A DNA stretch of 64,000 nucleotides from Arachis hypogaea (Eukaryota; Streptophyta; Magnoliopsida; Fabales; Fabaceae): the NCBI RefSeq assembly GCF_003086295.3, contig NC_092041.1, forward strand, positions 99,721,827-99,785,826. The letters are read 5' to 3'. Made by a program: the position numbers and the translations under genes. Of the stretch, positions 1 through 12,200 are shown one piece after another (the stretch's first letter is position 1; every line of letters starts with the position of its first letter). The notes below the pieces were generated by a model. That model made no database searches, had not been told where the DNA came from, and saw only the letters and a program-made list of their open reading frames with translations.

Positions 1-1
1 T

Positions 2-121
2 AACATTCTTCCGTCAAGGACTCGGCGGCGGACGTTTCAACCTGGATTGCACATTCCCAGTAAACCCGTTGATTTTGCCGCTGCTGCTGATGATGACGAT
101 GATGACGACAGCGACGCATGA
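2..121 (+). CDS. 3' end of an unidentified gene (39 codons, acidic tail)
   Basis: The window opens inside an open frame that ends at TGA 119-121. The visible C-terminus is basic first (an RTRRR stretch), then contains HIPSKPVDF, then a short alanine run followed by seven aspartates and a final SDA. An acidic tail of this kind is common in plant nuclear or ribosome-assembly proteins, but I do not recognise the family. A second frame is also open across the same bases, so the frame choice rests on the biased, tail-like composition and the early stop. The sequence CAG/GTTAGT at about 129-136 would be a good 5' splice site, suggesting an intron in the 3' UTR. GC content is clearly higher than in the following 3 kb, which fits an exon edge. 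Confidence 0.5.
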   Translation, partial: NILPSRTRRRTFQPGLHIPSKPVDFAAAADDDDDDDSDA

Positions 122-3100
122 AGCTTGGCAGGTTAGTGAGATTTTCAGCTTCAAATTCTGTTTTTGTTTCTAAAATCCTTTTTAGTTGTTTGATTTGGGA
201 TATTACTAAAATTTTTAAGAAGAAAGCCCCAGTTTTCCCCCCTTTATGTTTTGATCTATTTGTGCTTGTTCACTAGGTGGTCTTTTGCCAATTGAAGTGT
301 CAATTGAGAGAGGGAGTGTTAATGGAAACTATGGCCAGTGAGGCTTTTTTAAGGGTTATGTGTCTGTTTGACTACTCGCCAATTTCGTACGAACAACTGA
401 TTTTGCCTAATTCCTTGAGAGAGAGAGAGAAAGAAAAAACGAAAAAGAAAAGAATTTGAGATGAAGATGGCTCGGTGTCTCGGAATAGATGATCCTTGAT
501 GTTTGAGTTTTTGTTGTTATTGTTGTTGAAGAACCTGAGGTGCCATTTAGTTGTGGTGTGCTTGAATGAAATTTCATGCCATAAAGTTCTAATTTTGTTC
601 ATCAATCTTGCAAGAACTTACTTTTCACTGGGCTTTTTGCCGGTTTGTACTTGTATTGTTGAAAATGAGTCTAAATGTCTCTTAACAATTTTTGTGCTCA
701 TTGGTGTAAGATTTTACTTATTGAAGCACCAATTATATACTTTGAAAACAGTTCTTGTGGGTACTGATTAAGTGAAACTGCAAGGCTAGTTCTTCCGTGG
801 TCAAATTTTTGTTAACATGGTTCTTGTCGATTCAAGTTCACTGTATGAAGCATTTTATATCCGAAATTGAACATATTGCTGATTACATCTTGTGCTTGGA
901 AAAACTGATTAGTGGATGATATGCCATTGGAGGCTTAAATGAATAAATTCATGAGAAATACTGACTTAATCATTTATTTCTTTTCCATACTTTCAATTTT
1001 TACAATTACAAGCTTTTTGTTTTATAGTAATACTCATGAATGTACTGTTCATTTATGATTGAACTATTGAAGACAGATTTGTTTAAATTTTCATATAACT
1101 TGTTTAATGAGCAAAATGTTTTGGTATTGAATAGATATTTGAAGGATGAAGTACTTAGATCTTTATTGGCTGTGTTGTGAAATCAACTAAAGTTTCTTTT
1201 AGTGTATAAGGAAGAAGACCTATTTTGTCTTGAGTTTTTCTTAAATAAAATGTACAGAAAGTGCTTTTAAGTGATTTTGAAATCATAGTTAATAGAAGCA
1301 TTAAATCATTGCTTTTCTGGTTTAGAAGTAAAATAGTGTATAGCCTGTTGCCTTTTATTGTGTGCTTTTATTTTTGAGGGTTTTGAGTTGGGATTATAAA
1401 TATTAATACTCCCATAAACTAGAGTTTGTTCCCCCACCTTGAACGAATGATCACAAAGTCACAGTGGACTACCTGTTAATTCTTGAAAAAACATAATTTT
1501 CACAGCAAGGCTAATGTATCAATGCATATATTTCATGCCTCTGCCGACATGTGATTGGTTATATATATGTGATCTCTTATGTTTTTATCAGATCCATCAT
1601 TTTGTGGCAGCTGAGGAGTGCAGACTAGACCTTTCGACAACGGGTTACATTTGCCTTGTTTCTCCTTAGGCTGAGAATGTAGCTATATACTGATTCCATG
1701 GAAAATACATGTTTTGTAGATTTAGGATTGTGAGGTTTGCATTGTTGCTTAAGCAACTGTCTGACTCTGTGCTTGTTTGATTGTTCTAATTACTATAATG
1801 ACAAGAAACTTTCATGATTTGGTTAGTGAATAGCAAGCAATACTTTATTCATCATTCTCACATCGCATTTCATGTGGTTGTCCTGCTTGTTTGGTTGTTC
1901 TATTGCTACTAACTAAGTGACTATACACAACCTTGTTCACTAGGATTGTTTAATTGTGAATTTATGAATACTAGTTAGTGAATTCGTCTATCTCATATTG
2001 TTTTATATAATATCTATAGCCCTCGTGGCTCTGGCCTATGATGGATTTTGGTGAGAAGGTGAATGATGTTAATTCATTAGGGTTTGCCTGTGTTGGAACC
2101 TGAAAGGGATGCTACTTTAATATTTTAACTACAGCTACTACCCCACCATATTTGACTGTTCTGCTGCAAAATGATTTCTTTTTTTTTTTCCTTTTTTTAT
2201 CCTTTTTTTTCACATTAGGTACTTATTTTTATTTTTATTTTTCTCTCTTTTGGTTTTGGACATCTCTATTCATGTAATCGCTAGAATCCTGTCCATTCGA
2301 CAAAGGTATGCAAAGAAGAAGATTTGCCCAAGTTTGTGGAACTTTGTTGATTTTGACAATGCGTTGGCATGGCTTCTGCACCAGGGTATGTTTCATTTTT
2401 GAGATGGAGTGGGGCTAAACCCCTAAAAAATCATTGGTTTTATGTTCAGTATATAACAAAATGTTAGCATTTTGCAAGACCTGACACATTTTCAATGCCG
2501 TTTTACCTCTAATATATAAACATCAAAAGTTAGTAGCGTTAACGAATTTGTTCTAGCCATTAGTTAGTAGTTCAAGGGTTAGGGTTTAAACAATTTCACT
2601 GCTTTCTATTTCCAAAATGAAATTGTGTACATGATTAAGGTTGATTTTTTCATAACTGTAGGTTGATGTTTTTTGTTTGATTTTGTCTGTTATTTTTTTT
2701 TCCTCGAATTAGATATTTGATTCCCAATATTTGGATTTTTGTTCAGATCATCAATCTAGGTTCTAATGAAATTTAATAATGACCTCGGGTGGACAAAACT
2801 TACAGCATGATTTGGTGAATTTTCTAGCTTAGGAGCATTCAAATCAAACGATCATTTCCAGCTCGGAATTAGAATGCATGTATAGAGAAGTGTTGCAAAC
2901 GCCCAAAGTGCCTTCAAATAGGAAGCTGGAATGAAATTGTTACAATTTCTACAGCAATAACCCCTTTTAACTTGTTATTTGAAAAAATAGAGCACTACTT
3001 TGGTATGAAACCAAAAGGTGTGTCAAAGTGACAAGTTGGATTCAGTTATCGATAACGAAAAATGGTTAGTTGTAATAATAGTAGATTAATAGTTAAATAC

Positions 3101-3419
3101 CATATATATAGTAGTAAGCTTTAATAACAAGTTTTACCTTAGGGTTGGTGGGTTCGAAACCTAGGGAGTTTTCTGGGGTTTTAAGCTTCTCTGAATCCCA
3201 ATTTATTCTGAGATAACCATAAAAAAATTGATGAAATTATAAATTTCTTCGCAAGTAAATCAAGATGAGATTCAAATAAATCCTCTTCGTAACTGTCCAG
3301 ATAAAAAGCCAGTTGAGAGTTGATATTGCAAGTATTCGTCATGGATTAGTATCATAAGAGATAACTAAACTTGGTATATGAAAATTTTAGACGCTAACAA
3401 ATAAAATCTCGAAAGATGT
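122..3419. other. Low-copy DNA after the gene tail; possible 3'-UTR intron and exon
   Basis: No transposon ends or convincing coding region are visible. From about 131 to 2300 the sequence is T-rich and has plant-intron character, with poly-T tracts near 2180-2245. A short GC-richer piece at about 2306-2385, followed by GGTATGTTTC, has the look of a non-coding or alternative exon of the gene ending at 121. The open frame inside it is only about 36 codons. Two open frames at 277-459 and 496-771 lie inside this intron-like DNA and have no recognisable domains. Confidence 0.35.
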
Positions 3420-5490
3420 TATTGACAATTAAAAAAAATTATTAATTTTGACAAAAATGATAAACCGTCCATTGAGTAAATAGAAGTTGACATTAAATAT
3501 TGATGTGACAATTAGTAATTATTATAATTACAAAAGTTATTCATACTTTTAATTTTTATAATATAAAAATATTCTATTTTTTTGAAAAAAATCTTAATCC
3601 CTTTCTCTAAAACTCTTTTCATCACCATTCACCAATGTTTTTTTCTTTTTCTTTTTCAATTTCTTCACACCTCCAATTTTCTGCACTAAGTGCCTTTTTC
3701 TCCTTCACTTACAACCTTCAAATTAAATATGTCCATCCTCTTCATTTCCCTTTGTCGCCGCTGTCAATGCCTTCCTCTTCTTCCTCCTTCTCTTCTGACC
3801 AACTCCTTAACCACCGCCTTCCATCTTCGACCCCGTCCACGCCATTATTTTCGACGCCAGTGCTAGCCGTTGTCGAATCCTCCATCCCTCAACCGGTTGA
3901 ATTTGAATTTGTTGTTGTAAATGAATAAGGAGGAGGTAGATGGTTAAGAAGATTGGGGGTGTGAAGATATTGGAGATGAAGAAATTGGTAGATGATGATG
4001 AAGAGATGAGAATTTTAGAAAGAGGTAAATACGAAATCAGTATCGATTCTGGCACAAAATGGTACATGACTTTTATTATTGATAAAATAATCCCTAAGAT
4101 TTTAAAATTTGACAAGCGTGTCTCCGAACTTGCCGGAGCAAATCTCCGACAAGCACAATGCTGATGTGACCACCGTGTTTGGTGACCTGGCAAACCACTC
4201 CCAAAGCCCCCTTCCCAATACACACTCCCCCTTCTCTCTCTCCCCATCGCAATCCCCCCTCCCCCCCCCCACACACACTCCCTCTCCCTCTCCCTCCCAT
4301 TGCAAACCCCTTCCTATCGCAGCTCTCTCCCCAACGCACACCCGTCAACGCCACCACAACTTCCACAAGTACCTAAAACCTGGTGCCCTGGTTGGAATCT
4401 GCGATTTGCGCATCATCAGTGCCAGATCTCACTGGATCGGCTCCTTCTTCCACATTCCTCTCCATCATACTTCTCCTCCTTTCTCTCGTTGCATACGCTG
4501 TAGGACGCGGTCGCCGCTCAGTCTCAGGCCAACACTGTTGCTTCCACTAACAGTTTTTCGTTCTTCGTTGCCAGGATCTATGGACCTCACTATCCAATTA
4601 AAAACATTGCTTCATTTATGATTTTCGTTGCCAGACCTTCTTGTGGCTACGATGGTGGTGGCAGTGATCCTTGATTGTTGAAGTTGTTTTTGCTGCGAGT
4701 GTGGAGGGGGAGTGATGGAGGTTGCAGTTGATGTTGAGATTGTTGTTGCTGCGAGTGGTGGTGAAGGGAGGGAGAGGAGAGTGTGCGTTGAAGAAGGAGG
4801 AGTGGTGGAGATTACTATTGTTATTGATGTTGAGGTTGTTGCTGTTTGAGGGAGGGAGGAGTAGTGTGCGTTGGGAAAGGAGAGTGATGGAGATTGTTGT
4901 TGCTGTTGATGTTAAGATTATTGTTTCTGCGAGTGGTGATGTTGAAGGAGGAAAGGGGAGTGTGCGTTGGGGAGGGGTTGTGATGGGGCGGGGGCTGCGA
5001 TGGAGAAAAGTGTGCGTTGGGGATGGGGGCTGCAACGGGGAGGGAGAGGGAAGGGGAGGGAGTGTGTGTTGAGGAGGGGGATTTGGGGGGGGGGGTGGTT
5101 TGCAGGGTCACTAAAACACGATGGCCACATCAATGTTGTGCTCGCTAGAGATTTGCTCTGGCAAACTTGGGAATACGCTTGCCAACTTTTAAATTCTTTT
5201 AAGGACTATTTTGTCAATAACAAAAATCAAGTACTATTTTGTCGACGCCAGAATCTTTTGGATACCGATATGATATCTACATCTTTTAGAAAAAAGAAAT
5301 TATAATTTAAAAAAATATAAAATTGGAATGCTTTTAAAATTATAAAAATTAGAAACATTAGTAATTTTTGTAATTATAATAATTGTTAATTGTCACGTCA
5401 GTATTTAACGTTAATATTAATTTCTGTTAACTCAATTCACGACTAGTCATTTTTGTTAAAATTAATTATCTTCTAAGAATTTTTTGTTAT
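3420..5490. mobile_element. Foldback-type inverted-repeat element, about 2.1 kb
   Basis: The AT-rich sequence at about 3420-3590 is repeated in inverted orientation at about 5290-5480. Shared blocks include GACAAAAATGA near the outer edge and GTGACAATTA followed by AATTATTATAATTAC further in. A second, inner pair of inverted arms (4010-4370 and 4960-5285) lies inside. I found no transposase domain; the many overlapping open frames at 3.6-5.3 kb are low-complexity S/P/H-rich or G/R-rich shadows of the C- and G-rich arms. Long TIRs without coding capacity fit a non-autonomous MULE or foldback element. I could not fix the exact ends or a target-site duplication. Confidence 0.7.
4010..5285. repeat. 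Inner palindrome with C-rich left arm and G-rich right arm
   Basis: Left arm 4010-4370 and the reverse complement of 4960-5285 share GCAAATCTC, GACAAGCACAA/GCGAGCACAA, GTGACC/GTGGCC and a gapped CAAACC block. They then continue into polypyrimidine (left) and polypurine (right) stretches. The left arm has a run of ten C near 4261-4270. The right arm has GGGG-A-GGG-AGA-GGG-AA-GGGG near 5037-5060, which matches a G-quadruplex pattern. The spacer (4370-4960) is TTG/TGC-rich with no recognised gene. Confidence 0.7.
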
Positions 5491-5523
5491 AATAATGGAT
5501 TTTCAATTTTTTTTAACCTATGA

Positions 5524-5525
<2 letters not shown>

Positions 5526-5568
<43 letters not shown>
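5526..5568. repeat. (TA)n microsatellite
   Basis: Uninterrupted alternating TA over about 43 bases, just outside the right end of the foldback element. Confidence 0.95.
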
Positions 5569-5569
<1 letters not shown>

Positions 5570-5571
<2 letters not shown>

Positions 5572-6340
5572 CAAATTGCATGCTAGAAAAATATATATTA
5601 TTCGTACATATCTACCTTATTTCCGTGTCATAATGATGTTCATAGTTTTTTTTTTCCTTTTTGTGGAACCTAAGAAAAGTGGTTTCTAAAAACTCTTGTT
5701 TTTTTGTTTGCACTGGGATATTCACCTGACTAATTCTTTGGATATTACAGAAGTATAAAATAGCCGACCTTTCTTAATGAACAAATTTCATTACCATCTC
5801 TGGGCTTTTAGGCGCTGTTTTAACTACCAAAAAAAATTCATTACCATCCTCTAAAATAAATTAAACTGAAGAGAGATAGTTAAGAGATACAAACTTTTAT
5901 TTATCTGTGTTAATTTCTAATGTGATTCCTTTATTTTTAGTGATACAATTTTGCGTGTGTGTATTTTTTTGTATTTTTTTTTTTTTGGAGTGGAGGAAAC
6001 AAGTACAACATAAGAGCAAGTCTACTATTTTTATTGAGTAATGATTGGAAGTTTCAATTCCTTTTTGGAATTATCTCTGATATTTAAATGAATAAAATTT
6101 AGATATCTATGTTATTTTTAAAAAAATATTAAAATAAATAAAATTTATTTATTTAAAACTTAAAAGAATAATTAGAATAAATTAAGTCTTTCAGTCATTT
6201 TTAATTAACTTTTAAGAAGATAAAACAAACATGTCACTCGGCACAATTTAGAAAGGTTTCTCGACTAGCTGATGATGGGCTATGTAGCAAGTTGCAACCT
6301 CATTTTGTTGGTTTTCGGTTTTCTTATTAAACGTCACACC
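5570..6340. other. Non-coding stretch, nothing recognised
   Basis: AT-rich with homopolymer runs. No gene, repeat pair or transposon end was seen up to the hAT MITE target site. Confidence 0.6.
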
Positions 6341-6348
6341 ATGCTTTA

Positions 6349-7045
6349 TAAGGGTGAGCACGGGTCGGTTTGGTTCGGGTTCAAGGTAAAATTAGAACCG
6401 AACCGATCAAAAAGTAATTGGTTTGGTTTGGTTTGGATTTGCGTTTTTTTGTGCTTGTACCCGAACCAAACCAAACCGATTAAGAGCGGATTGGTTCGGT
6501 TCGGGTAGCGGGTACCCGATGACTTTGAAATTCATAAAAAAAAAAAACTAAATTGGCAAATTTTTATCTTAAAAATTTAAGAAATACAATAAACATGTAA
6601 CATCAACAGAAATAATGCAAACATATTAAATACGAAATACATTAAAAACTAAACTCATCAAAATCCAAACATATTAATAGTAAATAATCTTGTCTAATGA
6701 AAATATAAAAGTGCAATAGAAATATTAGAAGTTAAATACAAAAGTCTAGTGAATAATCTTTGAAAGAAGCTAAAACCAAAACACATTAAAATCTAAACAC
6801 TAGTGAGATAGGATTAGCGTTATGAGTTAGAAAACACATAAAAAGTCATATATATATATATGATCGGGTATACGGGTTGGTTCGGGTTCCGCACCCCCAA
6901 AACCGATACCCGAACCAATCATCAGCAAATGTCATTGGTTTGGTTCGGGTTGGACTTGATTACCCGTCGGTTCTAGAACCAATTTGATTGGTTTGGTTCG
7001 GGTTCGGGTGGGTAATCGGTTACCCGCTACCCGTGCTCACCCCTA
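6349..7045. mobile_element. hAT-superfamily MITE, 697 bp, perfect 8-bp TSD
   Basis: Ends are TAAGGGTGAGCACGGGT on the left and, reverse-complemented, TAGGGGTGAGCACGGGT on the right (one mismatch). The element is flanked on both sides by ATGCTTTA (6341-6348 and 7046-7053), a perfect 8-bp TSD, which is diagnostic for hAT transposition. Subterminal regions carry many copies of GGTTCGGGT and TTGGTTTGG in both orientations, the kind of motif cluster that hAT transposases bind. The interior (6540-6850) is AT-rich and non-coding. A non-autonomous element needing a transposase supplied elsewhere. Its TIR differs from that of the hAT element at 30.5-34.4 kb, so that element is not an obvious source. 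Confidence 0.92.
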
Positions 7046-7207
7046 ATGCTTTAATAATTCTAGATCGAGACATTTTGGAAGGATAACAATACGTTAAGAG
7101 CCCCAACAAATTTTGCAACATTGATTCGTACATATTAATATCAAAATACAATATATTGGAACAATAATTGAAACCCCCGCACCCCCCAAAATGAACAACA
7201 ATAATTG

Positions 7208-7525
7208 ACTTGGTTTAGAAAGATTTAAAAGTAATTTTTTTGAGTTTTTAATTTATAAAAAATAGTAATATTAATGTCCGGTGTAATTTTCAAAATTAAA
7301 TTACAGTTTTTTAAAAAACTATTTAAAAATTTATAAAAAAATAAAAAAATAACTGTTCTCATAATACTACTATTTTTTTTATCATATTTCTATCAAATAA
7401 GTACTTTCAAAACTAAAAATTTAAATATAAAATAATTTATTTATAAACTATTTTTAATATAGTTATTTATTATTTAAACTATTTTTTAAAAAATAACTTA
7501 ATTAAACTATTTGTCCAAACTCTAA
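7208..7525. mobile_element. Possible decayed AT-rich MITE
   Basis: The left border (CTTGGTTTAGAAAG...) and the reverse complement of the right border (GAGTTTGGACAAATAG...) are weakly similar, and both run into AAGTAATTTTTT/AAGTTATTTTTT. Arms are short and imperfect in very AT-rich DNA, so chance is not excluded. No TSD was found. Confidence 0.35.
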
Positions 7526-9274
7526 GACCACAAGAACAATTTCACGCTTAGTTCATTTAAACTGCCTATCAGACTAACACTTATCTGATTGCAGTATAGG
7601 TTCTTAACAATAATTTTGTTCTTATAATTTTTATAATTATAAGGTACCCTTTTCCATAAAGGGTTAAAGTTGCTTGCCACTAAACACTTATATTCTACAC
7701 TTTGTCTTGTGCCTACACAAATTTGGTTTAATATGTGACCCATTTCCTCTCGAAATTGGATTTTCATGGTCTGTTTTTTATTTTTGTTAGCACTTGCAGG
7801 CACCAGATTTACTCTTCTCATTTTGGTCGCGTAATTTTGTTTTGTAAACAGTGTTTGGTGCAGTTGAATGGCTCTTTGAGGTAGGCCTACCCTACCCTTG
7901 TTACTTAAAGGGGGTTAATGGTTAAAGCAAAGTTTAATTGAAACAAGTCTCATTGTAAAGCAAAGTTTTTAACCCTCAAAAGCCCATTTGATATAGGCCT
8001 TTGTGTGGACCCAAAGTATCTTTCTATCTGTTTGATATTCGATGTTTGACCATGAGATTGTGAAACATCGTACAGTCAAAAATTCAAATGGGAAATTCTT
8101 AAGCTCCGCTAGGTTACAAAGCACTGAAAAACAAATGGGAGACATGTCCTTAGGCTTTTCCAAAAAGAATTGTTCTACTGTTCCTCAGTTCCTGTACTCG
8201 TCTTCTTTCTTTTTCTCAACCGTCAAAAACTCGAAATGGTACAAAAAAAACTTTTCCTTATTTACAAAAATAACGCCAAAAATTATGACAAATAATTTTT
8301 TAAAAAATTTTAAAATATTACAAAAAAGATAAATTCGATAAATTACAAATAATTTTGTTTTGACAAAACGTTTAAACATATTATCCAAATTTTTGTAAAA
8401 ATATTTGAATAATTATTTAGAAGATGCATGCTAAAAATCAAAACAAAATTATATCTCTAAATCTCTCTTTTATTCTTTTTAAAAAATTTTGATAATTCAC
8501 ATAAAAATCACAAAAACTTCACTTGAGATGAAATTATTAAAATTTAAAGATACAAAAATTTTATTTTTTTACTTATATTTATAAAAAATCGTATCAAAAT
8601 TTAATTTTAAATTTAAAAAATATTTAATATCTAATTTAGATCTCCAAAGCTTATTTACTCTTCGTATGTTTTAGAAATACTTTGGTGAGCAGTACAAAAT
8701 TTTGGTTCTATTTTAATAATTTATCCTTTTTTTTCCTAATACATTGAGTTAATACATGTCTCTTAATTATTGAATAGGATGCGACATCTACACTAATTCA
8801 ATTTAACATTTTAAAAAGGTATAGTATACCAAAAAATAGGTACATATAATATTACCCTCTTAAAATTGAAGGGCTATTTAGAGATGAATTTATTCAGTTC
8901 ATATATTAAACTAGATATCTCCATTCATCTCATCAAGAAAGAAATTAAGAGATAGTAATATATTCTACGAGAGAAAACTATTATTAAAATTGGCATTCTC
9001 ATCATTAAAATGAATAAGAGACTGAATTTTAAGTTATTTTATTTTATTTTATTTTTTTCAAGCATGTTGAAATTCCTCAATGCTGAAATGAAAAGCGAAG
9101 CCAATGATATCTCCAATGAAAAGCTTTTGCGACAACTTTTCTTTCTCTGTTTTTTATTTATTTTATTTTTTATTTTTTTTCCTACAAAAATGGTTAAGTG
9201 GGTGACATCACTAGACCATTTGTGTGGTCCTCTGTACTCCCTCGTCCTATCCATTCATTTTCCATCATAACCTT
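7526..9274. other. Non-coding stretch, nothing firmly recognised
   Basis: Contains three open frames of 60-99 codons (around 7522-7821, 7969-8163 and 8042-8332), none with a recognisable domain and two overlapping on opposite strands. AT-rich segments at 8330-8410 faintly resemble the arms of the MITE at 38.6 kb but were not alignable by eye over any length. Confidence 0.5.
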
Positions 9275-9486
9275 GCTTTACTTTTTAATAGTGTATAAAG
9301 AGTTTGAATTTCTAAATTTTAAATTTTATTTTAGAAAATAAATTATAATTTTTTATTATTTATTTTATAAATAAAATTAAAAAAATATAAAAAAATTATT
9401 TAAAAATAAAAAATTACATTTTATTTTTTAAAATAAAATTTAAAATTTAAAAAATTTAAATTCGTGTGTAAAAAAGTACAGTGAAA
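9275..9486. mobile_element. Short palindromic MITE, about 210 bp
   Basis: The left arm from GCTTTACTTTTT through AAATTTTAAATTTTATTTTA is matched by the reverse complement of the right arm starting CTGTACTTTTTTACAC. The two arms make nearly the whole element a hairpin of about 70 bp per arm. AT-rich, no coding capacity; TSD not resolved. Confidence 0.55.
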
Positions 9487-9632
9487 TAGTGAATAGAAAT
9501 TAAAGGAGTGGAATGGAGTTTAAAGGAATAGAGTTTAGAATTTCACTCTATTGTTTGGAGAAGGCATCATTTCATCCTAAATGCTCCAAATTGAGAGCAA
9601 CAAAAAATATGAATCTTTTTAAATAAAATATA

Positions 9633-9790
9633 GGGTTAAGTATTGAAATCGTCCTTAAGGTCTGAAATAAAAATTAAAATCGTTTCTGACATTTTTTTGT
9701 TATTAAAATCATCCTCAACATTAAAAAACGTTATAAAATTATCTTTTTTCACTTTAATTTTATTTTTTTACTATATTATCCTTTATTATT
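9633..9790. mobile_element. Single TIR arm of a long-TIR MULE-type family
   Basis: Begins GGGTTAAGTATTGAAATCG and continues with a TTAAAATCATCCTCAACATT block that closely matches both TIRs of the complete element at 35,397-36,671 and more distantly the one at 16,409-17,501. No matching right arm was found downstream; ATTAACCC at 9,897-9,904 could be a remnant of the far end after internal deletion. A fragment by itself. Confidence 0.6.
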
Positions 9791-10389
9791 AATAAAAATA
9801 ATATTAAAAAATTAAAACAAACTCTTGTCTCTCCCCTCTCCCCTCCCATAACATTTTTGTTGAAAATAATATTATAACGTTTTGTTGACTTATATCATTA
9901 ACCCTTTCATTTTATTATTATATTATTAATCCAAACAATGAAAGTTTATTCTAATCTTCTGGGCTCCATTTCATTTTGTTTACAAGATTAAAAAATTAGA
10001 TTTGATTGAATATAATAAAATAATATATTTATATATAAAATATTTTTTTATATTTTTTGTTTTTTTATCAATTGTTTTTTATAGAAAGTAGAGTGCTTTT
10101 TTGTATTTAATTTTAATTTATTTTTTTATTTTATTTCAATTTTAATATATCTTTTTATTCATTTTAAATTCTTATCTTCTTGTTATTTTTTATTTTTTAT
10201 TATTTGGTATCAGAATTCAAGTATTAAATTAGTCTTTATTAATCTATGTTTATTATTCTTATATATATAAAAAAAGAGTCCAATGTCTCACATCCTTCTT
10301 TATGTTCTTGTCTTTTTTATTTGTATCTCATTAATATATTGTCGTTCTTATTGATTTTATGAATACCTACCTTGGATCTGGTTACCATT

Positions 10390-12195
10390 TTATGAGTATT
10401 CTTTGACGGAGGATCTGTGAATACAAGGGTATGAAAAGTGGTAGTGTTGGTAGCAGGTACAACAGAATGGAGTACTTGAAAATTCTGAAATAGCATTTTT
10501 ATTTTGTAAATTATTATTTAAAGCATGTGAAAAATTAATACTAACAAGTTTTAGAGACAAAGATCTAGAAACAAATTCGTTACTCACTGAAGAATTAGTA
10601 GTTGTTAAAGGCAATGAAGTATGAACAAATAAAGAAGAATATGGAAAGGTATTTTCATCAAACAAAATATTCCTAGAAATATATACTTTTTAGGTAAGAG
10701 ATAAACATTTATATCCTTTATAATTTTGAGTATAACCTAAAAACACACATTGATGAAGTTCTATAACTAAATTTATTGTTGTTATAAGGTCTTAGATTGG
10801 AATAGCATTAGCTACCAACAATTTTTAAGTGATTATAATCAAGTTTACGATAAAAGAGAATTTCATATGGTGATTTATTGTCTAAAATGAAAGTAGGCAA
10901 TCTATTTATAAGATAGGTAACGGTTAAAACTACTTCATCCCAATATGTCAAAGGCATATGAGCAGTAAGATGGTGACGCTTTCTTTCTGCCCTTTCATTC
11001 TGTTCATGGACGTAAGGGCATGAAAATTAATGTTGAATGCCTTCTTGATACAGCAGAGAAGAAAAAGCATTATTTACATACTCTTTACCATTATTAGATT
11101 GTAAACACTTAATAGAGCAGGTTGTTAAATTTTTTTATGTATGCTTTATATTGAACAAAAGCTTGATATACTTGAGACTTATTAACTAACAAATAGAGGC
11201 AGATATATCGTGAGAATGCATCAATGAAAATAATGTAATATCTATAACCTAAATGTGAAATTATAGAACTAGATCCCCAAACATCTGAATAAATGAGTTG
11301 CAAAGGAGAAGTATATTGTGTAAAAGAATCTGAAAAAGATAACTTATGCATCTTAGCACAGGCACAACTTTCACACAATAAGAGAATAGAATCAGCATCT
11401 TTTTTAGAAGAATATTAAAAATTACACTATTCAAGAGCAGATTTAACAGTCTTAGATGTAGCATGGCCAAGTCTTTTATGCCATAATTAAAAATTAGAAC
11501 AAGAAACAGAAAATAAGACAGGTTGTGATGCTAGTTCAGATCTTGAAACTACAACATTGTAAAATTGATAGAGTCCTCCATTGTTAAAATCTTGAAGAAG
11601 AATCTTCTTGATATGCTTGCACTTCACAAAACAAAAATCATCATGAAATTCAAAGAAAATAGCATTATCTTTGGCAAATTTCGAAACACTCACTATTTTT
11701 TTTGTTATTTCAAGGGCATGAATTAAAGATTGCAATTCAAAACATCTATTCAAATCAAGAGCATGTAAATAAGAAGTGCCAATGTGTTTAATATGCATAT
11801 CTGTCCTATTACCTACATAAATCTGTTTAGGGCCTATGTATTCAGAACAGGAAAGCAAATTAGATTGATGAGGAGTAATGTGATGGATGCTCCTGTATTT
11901 GGAAACCAAGTTGGATTAGAAACTGAAGATGGCACTGCCATATAGGCTAAAGGATTATGAAAAGAGGATGGTGCTGGTGGTGGAGTTGCTAGAGTGGTAG
12001 AGGAGGGAGAAGATGAAAAAGATGTATTGGTTTGTGCATATCTTGAATTTTGAGATGGTGGAGGTTGTTCTTGATTGAATCTTTGAAAACAATTCAAAGC
12101 TGTGTGGCTAAAATGTCCATAAACTTGACATTGTGGCCTGTTATTGGACAAAAAAAATGACCACCACGTGTAAATCTTCCACCACGGGCTCTTCG
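10390..12195 (-). pseudogene. copia pol remnant: zinc knuckle, protease, integrase
   Basis: In reading order on the minus strand: a basic GGR-rich stretch; a Gag zinc knuckle at about 12,100-12,150 (CQVYGHFSHTALNCF, second cysteine replaced by tyrosine); a protease-like WFPNTGAS (normal motif D-T/S-G-A, here N for D) at about 11,900; a GAG-pre-integrase part ending in CESCACAKMHKL; and the integrase core SDVWGSSSIISHLGYRYY with FIDAFSR at about 11,150-11,380. Further along, across several stops and shifts, come the integrase tail motifs resembling GRAERKH, TYLINRLPT and a GYKCLS block near 10,700-11,050. The protease and knuckle substitutions and the stops mean it is inactive. The frame ends without any reverse-transcriptase YVDD region. 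Confidence 0.85.
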
Positions 12196-12200
12196 ACCAC

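Noticed and set aside
4109..4621. 170-codon open frame rich in S, P, H
   Set aside because: Lies across the C-rich arm of the palindrome; composition mirrors the repeat and opposite-strand frames are equally open.
10204..10221. TTGGTATCAGAATTCAAG, resembling a retrotransposon primer site on +
   Set aside because: No LTR or gag on that strand beside it; the copia element here reads on minus with its own primer site at 14,478.
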